From an uncultured Arthrobacter sp. (GTDB lineage Bacteria; Actinomycetota; Actinomycetes; Actinomycetales; Micrococcaceae), in the NCBI RefSeq assembly GCF_947493765.1, contig NZ_CANLSZ010000010.1:1-64000 (forward strand): a stretch of DNA of 64,000 nucleotides. Direction: 5' to 3'. The notes under the pieces are model-generated. The model saw only the letters and a program-made list of their open reading frames with translations, ran no database searches and had not been told where the DNA came from. The position numbers and the translations under genes are program-made. Shown in pieces: positions 9,246 through 17,781 of this stretch (its first letter is position 1; every line of letters begins with the position of its first letter).

Positions 9246-10628
9246 CTACTTCTTCCTGCCCGCCAGGAGCTCGGCGGTCCCGCGCGCATCCGCCTCGTCG
9301 ACGTCGAGCAGCGAGATGCCGCGGGTCTCGCGGAGGGCGAGGACGGCGACGATCGTCACGCAGCAGGCGAGCAGCAGGTAGATGGCCACCGGCGTCGACG
9401 AACCGTAGTCACGCAGGAGGGTCGCGGCGATGATCGGAGCCAGCGAGCCGGCGACGATCGAGGTGACCTGGTATCCCAGGGAGACTCCCGAGTAGCGCAT
9501 GCGGGTGGGGAACATCTCGGCCATGATGGCCGGCTGCCCGGCGTACATCAGCGCGTGGAACATCAGTCCGATGGTGACGGCCGCGAGGATGATGAAGTCG
9601 TTACCGGTGTCCATCATGGGGAAGGCGAAGAATCCCCAGGTGGCGCCGAGGACGGCCCCGGCGAGATAGACCGGCTTGCGGCCGAGCTTGTCCGAGTAGC
9701 GCCCCACGATCGGCACGGCGCAGAAGTGCAGGGCATGGGCCACGAGCAGCAGCAGCAGGATCTTCGTGCGGTCCTCCCCGACCTCGGTGCTGAGATAGGT
9801 GATGCTGAAGGTGACCACGAGGTAGTACAGGATGTTCTCGGCGAAGCGCAGGCCCATGGCGGTGAAGACGCCGCGCGGGTAGCGCTTGAAGACCTCGACG
9901 ACGCCGTAGCCCTTGGCGCCCTCGACGACGTCCTTCTGTGCGTCGAGGAAGATCGGGGCGTCACTGACCTTCGTGCGGATGTAGTAGCCGATGATGACGA
10001 TCACCGCGGAGAGCCAGAAGGCCACGCGCCAGCCCCAGCCGAGGAAGGCGGCGTCGTCGAGGACGGCGGACAGGCCGAAGAGGACACCCGTGGCGAGCAG
10101 ATTGCCCATGGGGACCGCCGACTGTGGCCAGCTGGCCCAGAAGCCGCGACTCTTGCTGGGGCTGTGCTCGGCGACCAGCAGCACGGCTCCACCCCATTCA
10201 CCGCCGACGGCGAAGCCCTGGATGAAGCGCAGCACCACGAGCATGCCGGGTGCCCAGTAGCCCACCACGTCGAACGTGGGCAGGCAGCCCATGAGGAACG
10301 TGGAGGCACCCACGAGGATGATGCTGACCTGCAGGAGCTGCTTGCGTCCGTACTTGTCGCCGAAGTGGCCGAAGACGATCCCGCCGATGGGGCGCGCCAC
10401 GAAGCCGACGGCGTAGGTCAGGAAGCCCGCGATGATCGCGTCGAGCTCCGACTCGGCGTTCGGGAAGAAGACGCTGGCGAAGACGAGCGTGGCGGCCGCG
10501 GCGTAGAGAAAGAACTCGTACCACTCGACCACGGTGCCGGCCATCGACGCCGCCACGACCTTCTTCAGCCCCGACTCCTTGACGTCGGGCTCCTGCCGTT
10601 GCGGGGGTGTGTGCTGCGCTGAACTCAT
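9246..10628 (-). CDS. MFS transporter, metabolite:H+ symporter (MHS) family
   Basis: The 460-residue protein has about 12 hydrophobic segments and the MHS hallmarks: 'GTVVEWYEFFLYAAAATLVF' in the first helix, 'RPIGGIVFGHFGDKYGRKQ' after helix two, 'LRFIQGFAVGGEWGGAVLL' in helix four, and a second 'GRYSDKLGRKP' loop. Members such as ShiA, KgtP and ProP import organic acids or osmolytes with protons. The substrate cannot be read from sequence. AAGGAG precedes ATG 10628. A 14-bp palindrome about 155 bases upstream may be its operator. Confidence 0.92.
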   Translation of the reverse strand: MSSAQHTPPQRQEPDVKESGLKKVVAASMAGTVVEWYEFFLYAAAATLVFASVFFPNAESELDAIIAGFLTYAVGFVARPIGGIVFGHFGDKYGRKQLLQVSIILVGASTFLMGCLPTFDVVGYWAPGMLVVLRFIQGFAVGGEWGGAVLLVAEHSPSKSRGFWASWPQSAVPMGNLLATGVLFGLSAVLDDAAFLGWGWRVAFWLSAVIVIIGYYIRTKVSDAPIFLDAQKDVVEGAKGYGVVEVFKRYPRGVFTAMGLRFAENILYYLVVTFSITYLSTEVGEDRTKILLLLLVAHALHFCAVPIVGRYSDKLGRKPVYLAGAVLGATWGFFAFPMMDTGNDFIILAAVTIGLMFHALMYAGQPAIMAEMFPTRMRYSGVSLGYQVTSIVAGSLAPIIAATLLRDYGSSTPVAIYLLLACCVTIVAVLALRETRGISLLDVDEADARGTAELLAGRKK

Positions 10629-10781
10629 CCTGGCTGCTCCTTCGAAGTCTTCGTCGACTCACATCGTCGTGTGCGGCGTCGCTCGCCGTCGTGCTCTCGA
10701 TTGTGACCGGGAGCACACCGGGGCAGTTCGAGTATGACGGCGGGCAGGGGCGCGATCAACGCTCATTCGCGCAGAGCAAGT

Positions 10782-10795
10782 GTGCGTATACGCAC
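10782..10795. promoter_or_regulatory. Perfect 14-bp palindrome upstream of the MFS gene
   Basis: GTGCGTATACGCAC is fully self-complementary. It lies between the RCC1-like gene and the MFS gene, both leftward, at a distance that fits an operator for the MFS promoter. The GTATAC core recalls FCD-type GntR or TetR sites. No regulator gene is adjacent. Confidence 0.45.
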
Positions 10796-10840
10796 GGTCT
10801 CCTCTCCGTGGACGTGGAGCTCCGGGCGAAGAGGGGCTCC

Positions 10841-11701
10841 TCAGGCGCCGGCTGGGCGCACGAGCCACGACGACGTGACGCACTGGCCGTCGTCATCACA
10901 CCCCGCAGCCAAGACCGATCCGTCCGCGCGAACTCCGAGCGTATGGGCGGAACCCGTGGCGACAGCGACCACGCCGCGCCAGGACGACACCTCGCCCTGC
11001 CCCTGGCTGTTGTCGCCTGCGGCCAGCACCCGACCGTCAGCGGTCACCGCGACCGTGTGGAAGCTGCCCGCTGAGACCGCGACCACGCCACGCCACGCCC
11101 CTGTGTCCGGAGCGCTCGCCGCTCGGTCGCCGGCCACGAGGACGCGGCCCTCCCCGGTGAGCGCGACCGTATGCAGGCAGCCCGCGTCGATCGCGCGAAG
11201 ATCCCGCCAGCCCGCTACCTCACACTGGCCCCTCCGATCGTTCCCGACCGCTACCGCCGTACCGTCCGAGCGCAGTCCCACGGAGTGCCAGTCCCCCGCG
11301 GCGACGGCGACCAGGTCCTCCCACGTTTCGATCTCGCAAGCTCCCTCACCGCGCCGACCTGCCGCTCGAGCCGTCCCGTCCTCCAGGACCGCGAGGGTTC
11401 TCCGCCACCCGGCGGCGATGCCTGCTACGCCCGTCCAGTCGTCGACGTCGCACTGCCCCTTGCTGTTCCAGCCTCGCGCGACGACGGTGCCGTCCGCACG
11501 GAGGCCGACGGTGTGCGAGCGGCCTGTGTTCGGCGCCGTATGTACGTTCCCTGCGGCCACCGCGACGATGCCGGTCCAGTCCCCCACCCGGCACTCATCC
11601 GCTTCCGGCCTGCCCGCGGTCAGTACCGAGCCGTCGAGTGTCACGCCGATGGAGTGGCGACGGCCGGCAGCGACGACAGCACCGCCTCGAATGGTGGTCA
11701 C
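10841..11701 (-). CDS. RCC1-like seven-repeat beta-propeller protein
   Basis: The 286-residue product consists of seven consecutive RCC1-like units of about 38 residues with the pattern W-x-x-[IV]-x-A-[IV]-x-A-G-x-x-H-[ST]-[VL]-x-[LV]-x-x-D-G-x-[VA]-x-A-x-G, often ending GQC.V. Seven units are enough for one closed seven-bladed propeller. The second blade has about nine extra residues ('TAPNTGRSH'). There is no signal peptide or other domain, so it is probably a cytoplasmic binding scaffold. GTG 11701-11699 is the likely start, although its ribosome site is weak; a GTG further upstream is possible. Confidence 0.75.
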   Translation of the reverse strand: MTTIRGGAVVAAGRRHSIGVTLDGSVLTAGRPEADECRVGDWTGIVAVAAGNVHTAPNTGRSHTVGLRADGTVVARGWNSKGQCDVDDWTGVAGIAAGWRRTLAVLEDGTARAAGRRGEGACEIETWEDLVAVAAGDWHSVGLRSDGTAVAVGNDRRGQCEVAGWRDLRAIDAGCLHTVALTGEGRVLVAGDRAASAPDTGAWRGVVAVSAGSFHTVAVTADGRVLAAGDNSQGQGEVSSWRGVVAVATGSAHTLGVRADGSVLAAGCDDDGQCVTSSWLVRPAGA

Positions 11702-11770
11702 CGACGAATTGTCCCAGGGTCGGAGCTCCGGCCGAAAGAGGTGGTGCGTCACGCCGCGGAGAACCACCAG

Positions 11771-11827
11771 TAGACTTCGAACATGCTGGCCGTTGATGCC
11801 CCGACTTCGAAGAAGATGCGCCTGTGA
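11771..11827 (+). promoter_or_regulatory. -10 element with leaderless 14-codon leader peptide
   Basis: TAGACT at 11771-11776 matches the TANNNT -10 consensus. Six bases later an ATG (11783) opens a 14-codon frame, MLAVDAPTSKKMRL, whose TGA (11825-11827) overlaps the GTG start (11824) of the dehydrogenase gene as GTGA. The spacing is that of a leaderless transcript, so the ribosome would start at the 5' end, read the leader and restart at the GTG. GAAGAAG inside the leader could serve as the internal ribosome site. Confidence 0.5.
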
Positions 11828-12870
11828 CGCTGCAGGAAGAGAAGCTCGCCCACGACGGATTGCTGCAGGAACTGGCTGATCGGACCGCAGCAGCACGAGG
11901 TTCCGTTCCGGACGCCCTCTCCCTCGCAGCCGACCTCGGAACCACTGCCCCACTGCCCGGCACCGGGCGGACGCCTGACATCTGGCGCATCCTGAGCACC
12001 CTCGCAGCAACCGATCTGTCCGTGGCGCGTGCGGTGGAGCCCCACCTCGACGCCCTCGCCATCCTCGACCAGGCGGGGCTGTCCCATCTGCATCGTGCCG
12101 GCGCCGCCGGGACCTGGGGGGTCTTCGCCGCCGAAGGACCCGGCGTGGCCGTCAGCGCGTCGACCGGCCCCGACGGCTGGATCCTGACCGGGACCAAACC
12201 CTGGTGCTCGCTCGCCGACCACCTCGATCACGCGATCATCACTGCGCACGTGGGCGACGGCGGGCGCCGAGCCTTCGCCGTCGATCTCCGCGCCGCCGGT
12301 GTCGTCGTCGACCCGCCCGACGCCTGGGTGAGTCGCGGCCTGACCATGGTGACCAGCTGCTCCGTGCACCTCGACGGCGCCGCCGCGACGCCGGTGGGCG
12401 GGACGGACTGGTACCTCCACCGCGACGGCTTCGCCTGGGGCGGGATCGGCGTCGCCGCGTGCTGGCTGGGCGGCGCCCTCGGGATCGCCAGGACCATGCT
12501 CGCCGCGGCCGGGCGCCGCACCCCGGACCAGGTGGCACTTCTCCACCTGGGCCGGGTCGACGCCGCCCTCCACGAGGCCAGGACCGTGCTCGGGGACGCC
12601 GCGGACGCCGTCGACGCCGGCCGTGCGTCCGGTCAGGACGGCGCCCTGCTCGCGGCCCGGGTGCGGTCCTCGGCCTTCCGCTGCGCCGAACTGGTGCTCG
12701 ACGCGGCCGCGCACGGCCTCGGACCCGCGCCCCTCGCGTTCGACGAGACCCACGCCGCACGGGTGGCCGATCTGACGCTCTACCTGCGCCAGCACCACGC
12801 CGAGCGTGACGACGCCGCGCTCGGGGATAGAGTCCTCGCCCGGTCCGCCGAGGGGAACCCGGAGTGGTGA
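11824..12870 (+). CDS. Acyl-CoA dehydrogenase-like flavoprotein (divergent)
   Basis: The 348-residue product has the acyl-CoA dehydrogenase layout: a helical N-domain, a middle beta domain ('GTWGVFAAEGPGVAV', 'GWILTGTKPWCSLADHLDHAIITA') and a C-terminal helical bundle. It is shorter than typical members and lacks a clear catalytic Glu in the usual context, so it may handle a carrier-bound or unusual substrate. GTG 11824 overlaps the leader-peptide stop. Its 3' end overlaps the next gene by 7 bases (GTG 12864). With the deacetylase-methyltransferase and glycosyltransferase genes it forms a tight operon whose product is unknown. Confidence 0.8.
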   Translation: MTLQEEKLAHDGLLQELADRTAAARGSVPDALSLAADLGTTAPLPGTGRTPDIWRILSTLAATDLSVARAVEPHLDALAILDQAGLSHLHRAGAAGTWGVFAAEGPGVAVSASTGPDGWILTGTKPWCSLADHLDHAIITAHVGDGGRRAFAVDLRAAGVVVDPPDAWVSRGLTMVTSCSVHLDGAAATPVGGTDWYLHRDGFAWGGIGVAACWLGGALGIARTMLAAAGRRTPDQVALLHLGRVDAALHEARTVLGDAADAVDAGRASGQDGALLAARVRSSAFRCAELVLDAAAHGLGPAPLAFDETHAARVADLTLYLRQHHAERDDAALGDRVLARSAEGNPEW

Positions 12871-14231
12871 CCTTCGCGCACGACGACCACAGCACACCGG
12901 AGAGCCACTGGAGGAGCTGGGAGCAGGATCGCTCCGGTGCGGATCTGCAGATCGAAGCCCTGTTCGACGGCCGCCTCCCGTCCCGCTTCATCCTGCTCGC
13001 CGCCCACCCCGACGACGAGACGCTCGGTGCGGGCGGGCTCCTCGCCAGGCTGGCCCGCGAGGGCGTACGGTGCGACGTCGTCGTCCTCACCGACGGCGAG
13101 GCCTCTCATCCGGACTCCCCCACCTACTCGCGGACTCAGCTGGCCGAACTCAGGCGTACGGAAGTGGCCAATGCGGTGCAGGTGCTGGCTCCGGCCGCGG
13201 CGCTGTGCTTCGAGGGCCTGCCCGACGGCGGCATCACGCAGGAGGACGCCGCCGCGGCCCTCACCCGGCTCCTGGGCGAGGGCGAGGCGCCGCGCACCCT
13301 GGTCGCAGCTCCGTGGCGGCACGACGGCCACACCGATCACGACGCCGTCGGACGGGCAGCCGCAGAGGTGTGCGAAGCCCACCAGACACCCCTGCTCGAG
13401 TACCCGATCTGGCTCTGGCACTGGGGTACGGCGGAGGAGCAGGCGGACCAGCTCGCAGACCTGTCACTGCACCACCTCGACTCCGACGACCACACCCGCA
13501 AGACCTCGGCCCTGGCCACCCACGCCTCGCAGGTGACCCCGCTGTCCGCAGCACCCGGCGACGAGGTGCTCCTCTCGGCCGACTTCCTGGAGCACTTCGA
13601 CCGCAACTACGAGGCCTTCTTCGTCTCGGAGGGGTCCTCCACCTTCGAACGGCTGCATCAGGACAAGGCCGATCCGTGGGAGGTGGCCGAGCGCTTCTAC
13701 GAACGGAGGAAGCGCGCACTCACCATCGCCAGCCTGCCCCGGGAGCGCTTCTGCCGCACGTTGGAGGTCGGCTGCTCCGTGGGAGCACTGACCCGGGAGC
13801 TCGCGACCGTCTCGGACAACGTCCTGGCCCTCGACACCAGCGAGACCGCTGTCCGCCGCACCGCCGAGGTGCTGAGCACGAACGACGCCGCCGAGGCCCG
13901 GCTCGCCACCGTGCCCCGCGACTGGCCCCGCGAGGACGGACCGTTCGACCTCGTGGTGCTCTCCGAGACCGGGTACTTCCTGTCCTCCGACCAGCTCGAC
14001 GAGGTGATCGCGCTGATCCTCGCGTCGCTCGACGAGGACGGCGTGCTCGTCCTCTGCCACTGGCGCCACCCGATCGAGGGGTGGGAGCTCGACGGCGCCG
14101 ACGTGCACGAGCGCGTCCGCCGGGTCCCGGAACTGACCACCCTCGCCCTGCACACGGAGGAGGACTTCCTCCTCGAGGTCTTCGTCCCGCCCCCCGCCCA
14201 CTCCGTGGCACGACGCGAGGGCCTGCTGTGA
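12864..14231 (+). CDS. Bifunctional PIG-L deacetylase / SAM methyltransferase
   Basis: The 455-residue fusion has two domains. Residues about 40-230 form a PIG-L (LmbE-like) Zn-dependent N-deacetylase, with 'AAHPDDETLGAGGLLARL' (metal-binding H-P-D-D) and 'RHDGHTDHDAVG'. Residues about 250-440 form a class I methyltransferase, with SAM loop 'LEVGCSVGALTREL' (about 300), 'LALDTSETAVRRT' and a post-motif 'DLVVLSETGYFL', closest in style to NodS-type enzymes. One chain could de-N-acetylate an amino sugar and methylate the product. GTG 12864 is favoured, with AGGGG eight bases upstream; GTG 12867 is an alternative. Confidence 0.88.
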   Translation: MVTFAHDDHSTPESHWRSWEQDRSGADLQIEALFDGRLPSRFILLAAHPDDETLGAGGLLARLAREGVRCDVVVLTDGEASHPDSPTYSRTQLAELRRTEVANAVQVLAPAAALCFEGLPDGGITQEDAAAALTRLLGEGEAPRTLVAAPWRHDGHTDHDAVGRAAAEVCEAHQTPLLEYPIWLWHWGTAEEQADQLADLSLHHLDSDDHTRKTSALATHASQVTPLSAAPGDEVLLSADFLEHFDRNYEAFFVSEGSSTFERLHQDKADPWEVAERFYERRKRALTIASLPRERFCRTLEVGCSVGALTRELATVSDNVLALDTSETAVRRTAEVLSTNDAAEARLATVPRDWPREDGPFDLVVLSETGYFLSSDQLDEVIALILASLDEDGVLVLCHWRHPIEGWELDGADVHERVRRVPELTTLALHTEEDFLLEVFVPPPAHSVARREGLL

Positions 14232-14914
14232 TCCCCGGCCAGCTCGCCGTCGTCCTGCCGGCCCGCGACGAGGAGGACTGGCTGCCGGCCTGCCTCGCGG
14301 ACCTCGATGCCGCGCGTGAGCACCTCCAGAGCACCATCCCGCGCACCCCGGTGAGCATCACCGTGGTGCTGGACCGGTGCACCGACGGCTCGGCGAGCGC
14401 TGCACGCAGCATCGCGGGCGTCTCGGTCCTCGCCGGCAACTTCGGATCCGTGGGGGCCGCGCGCGACGCCGGTGTGCGCTTCGCGCTGGCCCGCTCGCAC
14501 GCGCTGCCGGAGCGGACCTGGATCGCCAACACCGACGCCGACACGCTCGTGCCCCGGGAGTGGCTCGTCCGGCACCACCGGCTCGCCGTCCACCACGATC
14601 TCGTCCTGGGGACCGTCCGCCCCACCCTCACCCCGGAGAACGCGGAACGGTGGCAGCGGTGGGCGGACGACTACGTGGCCGCCGACGGCCACCACCACAT
14701 CCACGGCGCGAATCTGGGGATCAGGGGCAGCACCTACCAGGAGGTGGGCGGCTTCGCCCCCCTCACCGAGGACGAGGACGTCGATCTGGTCGAGCGCGCG
14801 AAGCTCTGCGGTGCCGCCTGGATCGCGTCGGGACAGCTGCAGGTGACGACGTCGTCGCGCACCGTCGGTCGTGTTGCCGCAGGTTTCTCGACCTATCTGC
14901 GGATGCTCGGCTGA
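14228..14914 (+). CDS. GT2-family glycosyltransferase
   Basis: The 228-residue GT-A enzyme has the N-terminal 'LAVVLPARDEEDWLPACLADL' nucleotide-sugar fold, the metal-binding DxD in 'IANTDADTLVPREW' (about residue 103), and 'EDEDVDLVERAKLCG', an ED-type catalytic motif. No membrane helix is seen. Its GTG overlaps the stop of the previous gene as GTGA, so it is translationally coupled. It probably adds a sugar to the product of the deacetylase-methyltransferase and dehydrogenase, or to a shared acceptor. No terminator is obvious downstream. Confidence 0.88.
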   Translation: MIPGQLAVVLPARDEEDWLPACLADLDAAREHLQSTIPRTPVSITVVLDRCTDGSASAARSIAGVSVLAGNFGSVGAARDAGVRFALARSHALPERTWIANTDADTLVPREWLVRHHRLAVHHDLVLGTVRPTLTPENAERWQRWADDYVAADGHHHIHGANLGIRGSTYQEVGGFAPLTEDEDVDLVERAKLCGAAWIASGQLQVTTSSRTVGRVAAGFSTYLRMLG

Positions 14915-15031
14915 CGGCGCACAGTGGCGTGTCCCGTTTTGTCCACAGCATCTGCTAGACATTCAGTGTCACCTTTCGAACCTCGTGCCTGGAGCGGGTC
15001 GCAGTGACCACTCATGGGGGATGAGGACAGG

Positions 15032-16255
15032 ATGCGATTCGGGGACATGCTGCGGCGGGCACGCAATGCCAAGGGACTGAGTCAGGCGGAGTTGGGATCG
15101 GGGATCTATCCGCCCCACTTCGTCTCCCTCCTGGAGCGAGGCCAGCGCCAGCCCTCCGCCGAGATGGTGCGGCACTTCGCGGCGGTGCTCGGCATGGAGG
15201 CGCAGACCCTCTCCTGGTGGGTGGAGCCGCCGACGGTGGAGGACGCACCCGCCCTTGCCGCGGCGATGTTCGCCGCCAATCATGCGCGCGACCTGCAGGA
15301 TGCCGCCCTGGCGGCGTCGGAGGCCGAGTACGCCGCCGGCCTGGCCCGCGACCAGCGCAACGCACCTGTCTGGTGGGACATGTCCATGCTGCAGGCGCAG
15401 TCGCTGATCACCGCCGGCAGGCTGGCGGAGGCAGAGGCCGTCCTGCTGCGGATGGACGGATCCTCACTGCTGGTGGCCGGCCCCGCACTCCACTCGGTGG
15501 TGCAGGGGCGCCTGTCCACGATCGCCCGGACCACCGGCCGCCTCCTCGAGGCGCTCGACCTCGCACACCGGTCGGTGGAGTCGGCCTCCCTGCTGCCCGA
15601 GCACTCCCCCACCCGGCTCCAGGCCGCCTTCATCCTCATCGCAGCTCTCTCGGTGAAGGGCCAGCTCGATGCCGCCTGGGAGGTGGCGACCGGGCTGGAC
15701 GTCCGGGACGTGCCTGCTGTGCCGTCGCTGCTGGTGGCCCGTGGGGCATGGGCCATCGGCAATGTCGCATTCCGCCGCGGTGAGATCGAGGTCGGCCGGG
15801 AACAGCACGCGCTGGCCGCACGCCTGCTCTCGCCGCAAGCGGATCTGGAGGCGTGGGCCGAGTTCCACCGGTCCAGCGCCATGTTCGCGCTGCAGGCAGG
15901 AATCGCCGACGAGACCGTGCGGACCTCGCTCGACCATGCGCGGGCAGGTGCGCAGGTCCTGCAGAATCCGCGCTACCGGTTCGAGGTCATGATCGCGGAA
16001 GCGGGCTTCGCCCTGCTGCGCGAGGATCTCGAGACCGCGGGCGAGCTGCTGACGGAGGTCGACGGCGGCCGCGCGCTCCTCGACTTCGAATCGACCCTCG
16101 ATCTCGAGATCTGTGTGGGCAACTACTTCGTGGCCCGGAGCTCCGTGGCGCGGGGGGTCCGGCATCTGCTCGAGGCCGCACGCCTCTGCACGGAGGCCGG
16201 CGCCGACGAGAAGGCCCATGAGCTGATGGACCAGGTGGGCCTCCTCACCGCCTGA
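15032..16255 (+). CDS. XRE-family regulator with TPR-like sensor domain
   Basis: The product (407 residues from ATG 15032; ATG 15014 adds six) begins with a helix-turn-helix, 'FGDMLRRARNAKGLSQAELG' then 'FVSLLERGQRQPSAEMV'. A long alpha-helical region of TPR-like Ala/Leu-rich repeats follows to the end. This layout is typical of peptide- or protein-responsive regulators of the Rgg/PlcR/SARP-associated type. GAGG five bases before 15032 favours that start. It follows the dehydrogenase/PIG-L/GT2 operon in the same direction after about 115 bases and may regulate it. Its stop abuts the convergent channel gene. Confidence 0.85.
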   Translation: MRFGDMLRRARNAKGLSQAELGSGIYPPHFVSLLERGQRQPSAEMVRHFAAVLGMEAQTLSWWVEPPTVEDAPALAAAMFAANHARDLQDAALAASEAEYAAGLARDQRNAPVWWDMSMLQAQSLITAGRLAEAEAVLLRMDGSSLLVAGPALHSVVQGRLSTIARTTGRLLEALDLAHRSVESASLLPEHSPTRLQAAFILIAALSVKGQLDAAWEVATGLDVRDVPAVPSLLVARGAWAIGNVAFRRGEIEVGREQHALAARLLSPQADLEAWAEFHRSSAMFALQAGIADETVRTSLDHARAGAQVLQNPRYRFEVMIAEAGFALLREDLETAGELLTEVDGGRALLDFESTLDLEICVGNYFVARSSVARGVRHLLEAARLCTEAGADEKAHELMDQVGLLTA

Positions 16256-17017
16256 TCACGGTCTTGCGGCCTGATCAGGTCCGGTGGGGCCGTCGGCTGG
16301 ACGCTCCCGGGCTTCCGGTGGCTCGACGACCACTGCCTCGGCCGGTGCGGGGTCCGCCCCGCGGAGGAAGAAGGCGCCGAGCGAGCCTGCCAGGGTGGCG
16401 AAGACCCCTACCGAGTACACGGCCAGCAGGACCTGGAGGATCCGCCCGAACGTGGTCGAGGACGTCAGGCCGGACCCCGTGATGGTCGCCATTGCGGATT
16501 CGAAGAGTGCGTCGGCGTAGGACTCATGGGCTCCGGTGGCATAGAGCAGCTGGCTCGAGGCGAGGATGACGACGGCGGTGACCGCGATCAGCCACCCGAT
16601 GCGGCTCGAGAGGAGGCGCCCCGCGGACCGTGAGCCACGGACACCGGCGGAGATGATCCCGCCGAACCGTGCGAGCCTCGCCACCCTGACGAAGCGGAGG
16701 GCCTGCAGTGCACGGAAGAAGCGCAGGAACGGCACGAGGAGGAACACCACCTGCCACCAGTTCTTCTTCCAGAAGCGACCGCTGAAGTGGGCGATGTAGG
16801 CCCGGAGGAGGAATTCGGAGACGAAGACCACCCAGAACACCCACCCGAGCACCGTGAAGGTGGTCACCATGCCGGGGTCGGTGGCCAGGAGCTGCCCGAG
16901 GACGACGAAGAGGAAGATCACCCCGAGGATGCCCATGGGTTTGTCGAGCCGGGCCGCGACGACCTCGGCGCGCCACTCGCCCTCCTCGAGGGACGCCGTC
17001 GTTCCCTCGTCGGTCAC
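16256..17017 (-). CDS. Voltage-gated channel-like membrane protein with atypical pore
   Basis: The 253-residue protein looks like a six-helix ion channel. It has several hydrophobic segments, an S4-like arginine ladder 'RFFRALQALRFVRVARLARFG', a pore helix and a final segment 'LQVLLAVYSVGVFATLAGSLG'. The K+ selectivity filter TVGYGD is replaced by 'ATITGSGLTSS', so classical potassium selectivity is doubtful. The C-terminus is Pro/Glu-rich. Its GTG start overlaps the stop of the DUF421 gene by four bases, so the two are co-expressed. The gene ends directly against the XRE gene. Confidence 0.75.
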   Translation of the reverse strand: MTDEGTTASLEEGEWRAEVVAARLDKPMGILGVIFLFVVLGQLLATDPGMVTTFTVLGWVFWVVFVSEFLLRAYIAHFSGRFWKKNWWQVVFLLVPFLRFFRALQALRFVRVARLARFGGIISAGVRGSRSAGRLLSSRIGWLIAVTAVVILASSQLLYATGAHESYADALFESAMATITGSGLTSSTTFGRILQVLLAVYSVGVFATLAGSLGAFFLRGADPAPAEAVVVEPPEARERPADGPTGPDQAARP

Positions 17018-17538
17018 GCGTGGGGGCTGGGGTATCCGACGACACCGCTCAATGCCGCTCCCGTGCCGAGCGAGCTGTGCGGGATGACGCTCAGGGTCCC
17101 GTTGGTCTCCAGCACCACGGCGCCGACGGTGGACAGGTCACCCGTCCCGGAGACCCGGACGGCCTGGAACACCTCGGACTCGGTGAGCCTGTTCCGCCGT
17201 AACTCCTCGTGCTGCAGCCGGCCGTCCACCACCAGGGCCGTGGGCCGGGCGGTGATGGTGTTGCGTGCGGCGGGCCAGCGAGCGGAGATCCAGGCCACGA
17301 GGAACTGGAGGCCGGCCAGGAGCACGAGGGCCGCGAGGCCCTCGGCGTACGCGACATCCGAGCTGAGCAGGATGGTCGCCAGGGTCGACCCGAGCGCCAC
17401 CGTGATGACGAAGTCGAAGGCGTTCAGCTGACCCAAGGTCCTCTTGCCCGACACCCTCAGGAGGCCGACGAGGGTGGCGTAGGAGACGGCTCCCACGATC
17501 AGCACGCGGAGAATATCGGCCCAGGAGTCGAACCACAC
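17014..17538 (-). CDS. DUF421 (YetF-like) membrane protein
   Basis: The 174-residue product has three N-terminal hydrophobic segments ('ILRVLIVGAVSYATLVGLLR', then 'FDFVITVALGSTLATILLS', then 'LAALVLLAGLQFLVAWISAR') and a soluble tail with 'GRLQHEELRRNRLTESEVF', which matches the YetF/YcaP family. Function is unknown; relatives are linked to the Bacillus envelope and spore stress. GTG 17538-17536 is chosen, with AGGA six bases upstream. It is translationally coupled to the downstream channel-like gene. Confidence 0.85.
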   Translation of the reverse strand: MWFDSWADILRVLIVGAVSYATLVGLLRVSGKRTLGQLNAFDFVITVALGSTLATILLSSDVAYAEGLAALVLLAGLQFLVAWISARWPAARNTITARPTALVVDGRLQHEELRRNRLTESEVFQAVRVSGTGDLSTVGAVVLETNGTLSVIPHSSLGTGAALSGVVGYPSPHA

Positions 17539-17781
17539 GGCGGGTCCTAGCCCCTCGGGGAGAATTGTAGGTCGCGGGCTCCGGTGTTCGTCATTATCGT
17601 CTCCTCCAGCTGAGCTGTATCCGTGCGGGCACTGGATCGACAGTACGCTGAGCAGTTCGTGGGTCGCCACCCGCGCCTGGATCCGCGATCGAATATCGTG
17701 GACGTGGTCGACGGCGATCCACAGTTGCGTCACATCACCCCATACATCCCGCACTGACGGGATCCCAGAAGGAGAATTCTC

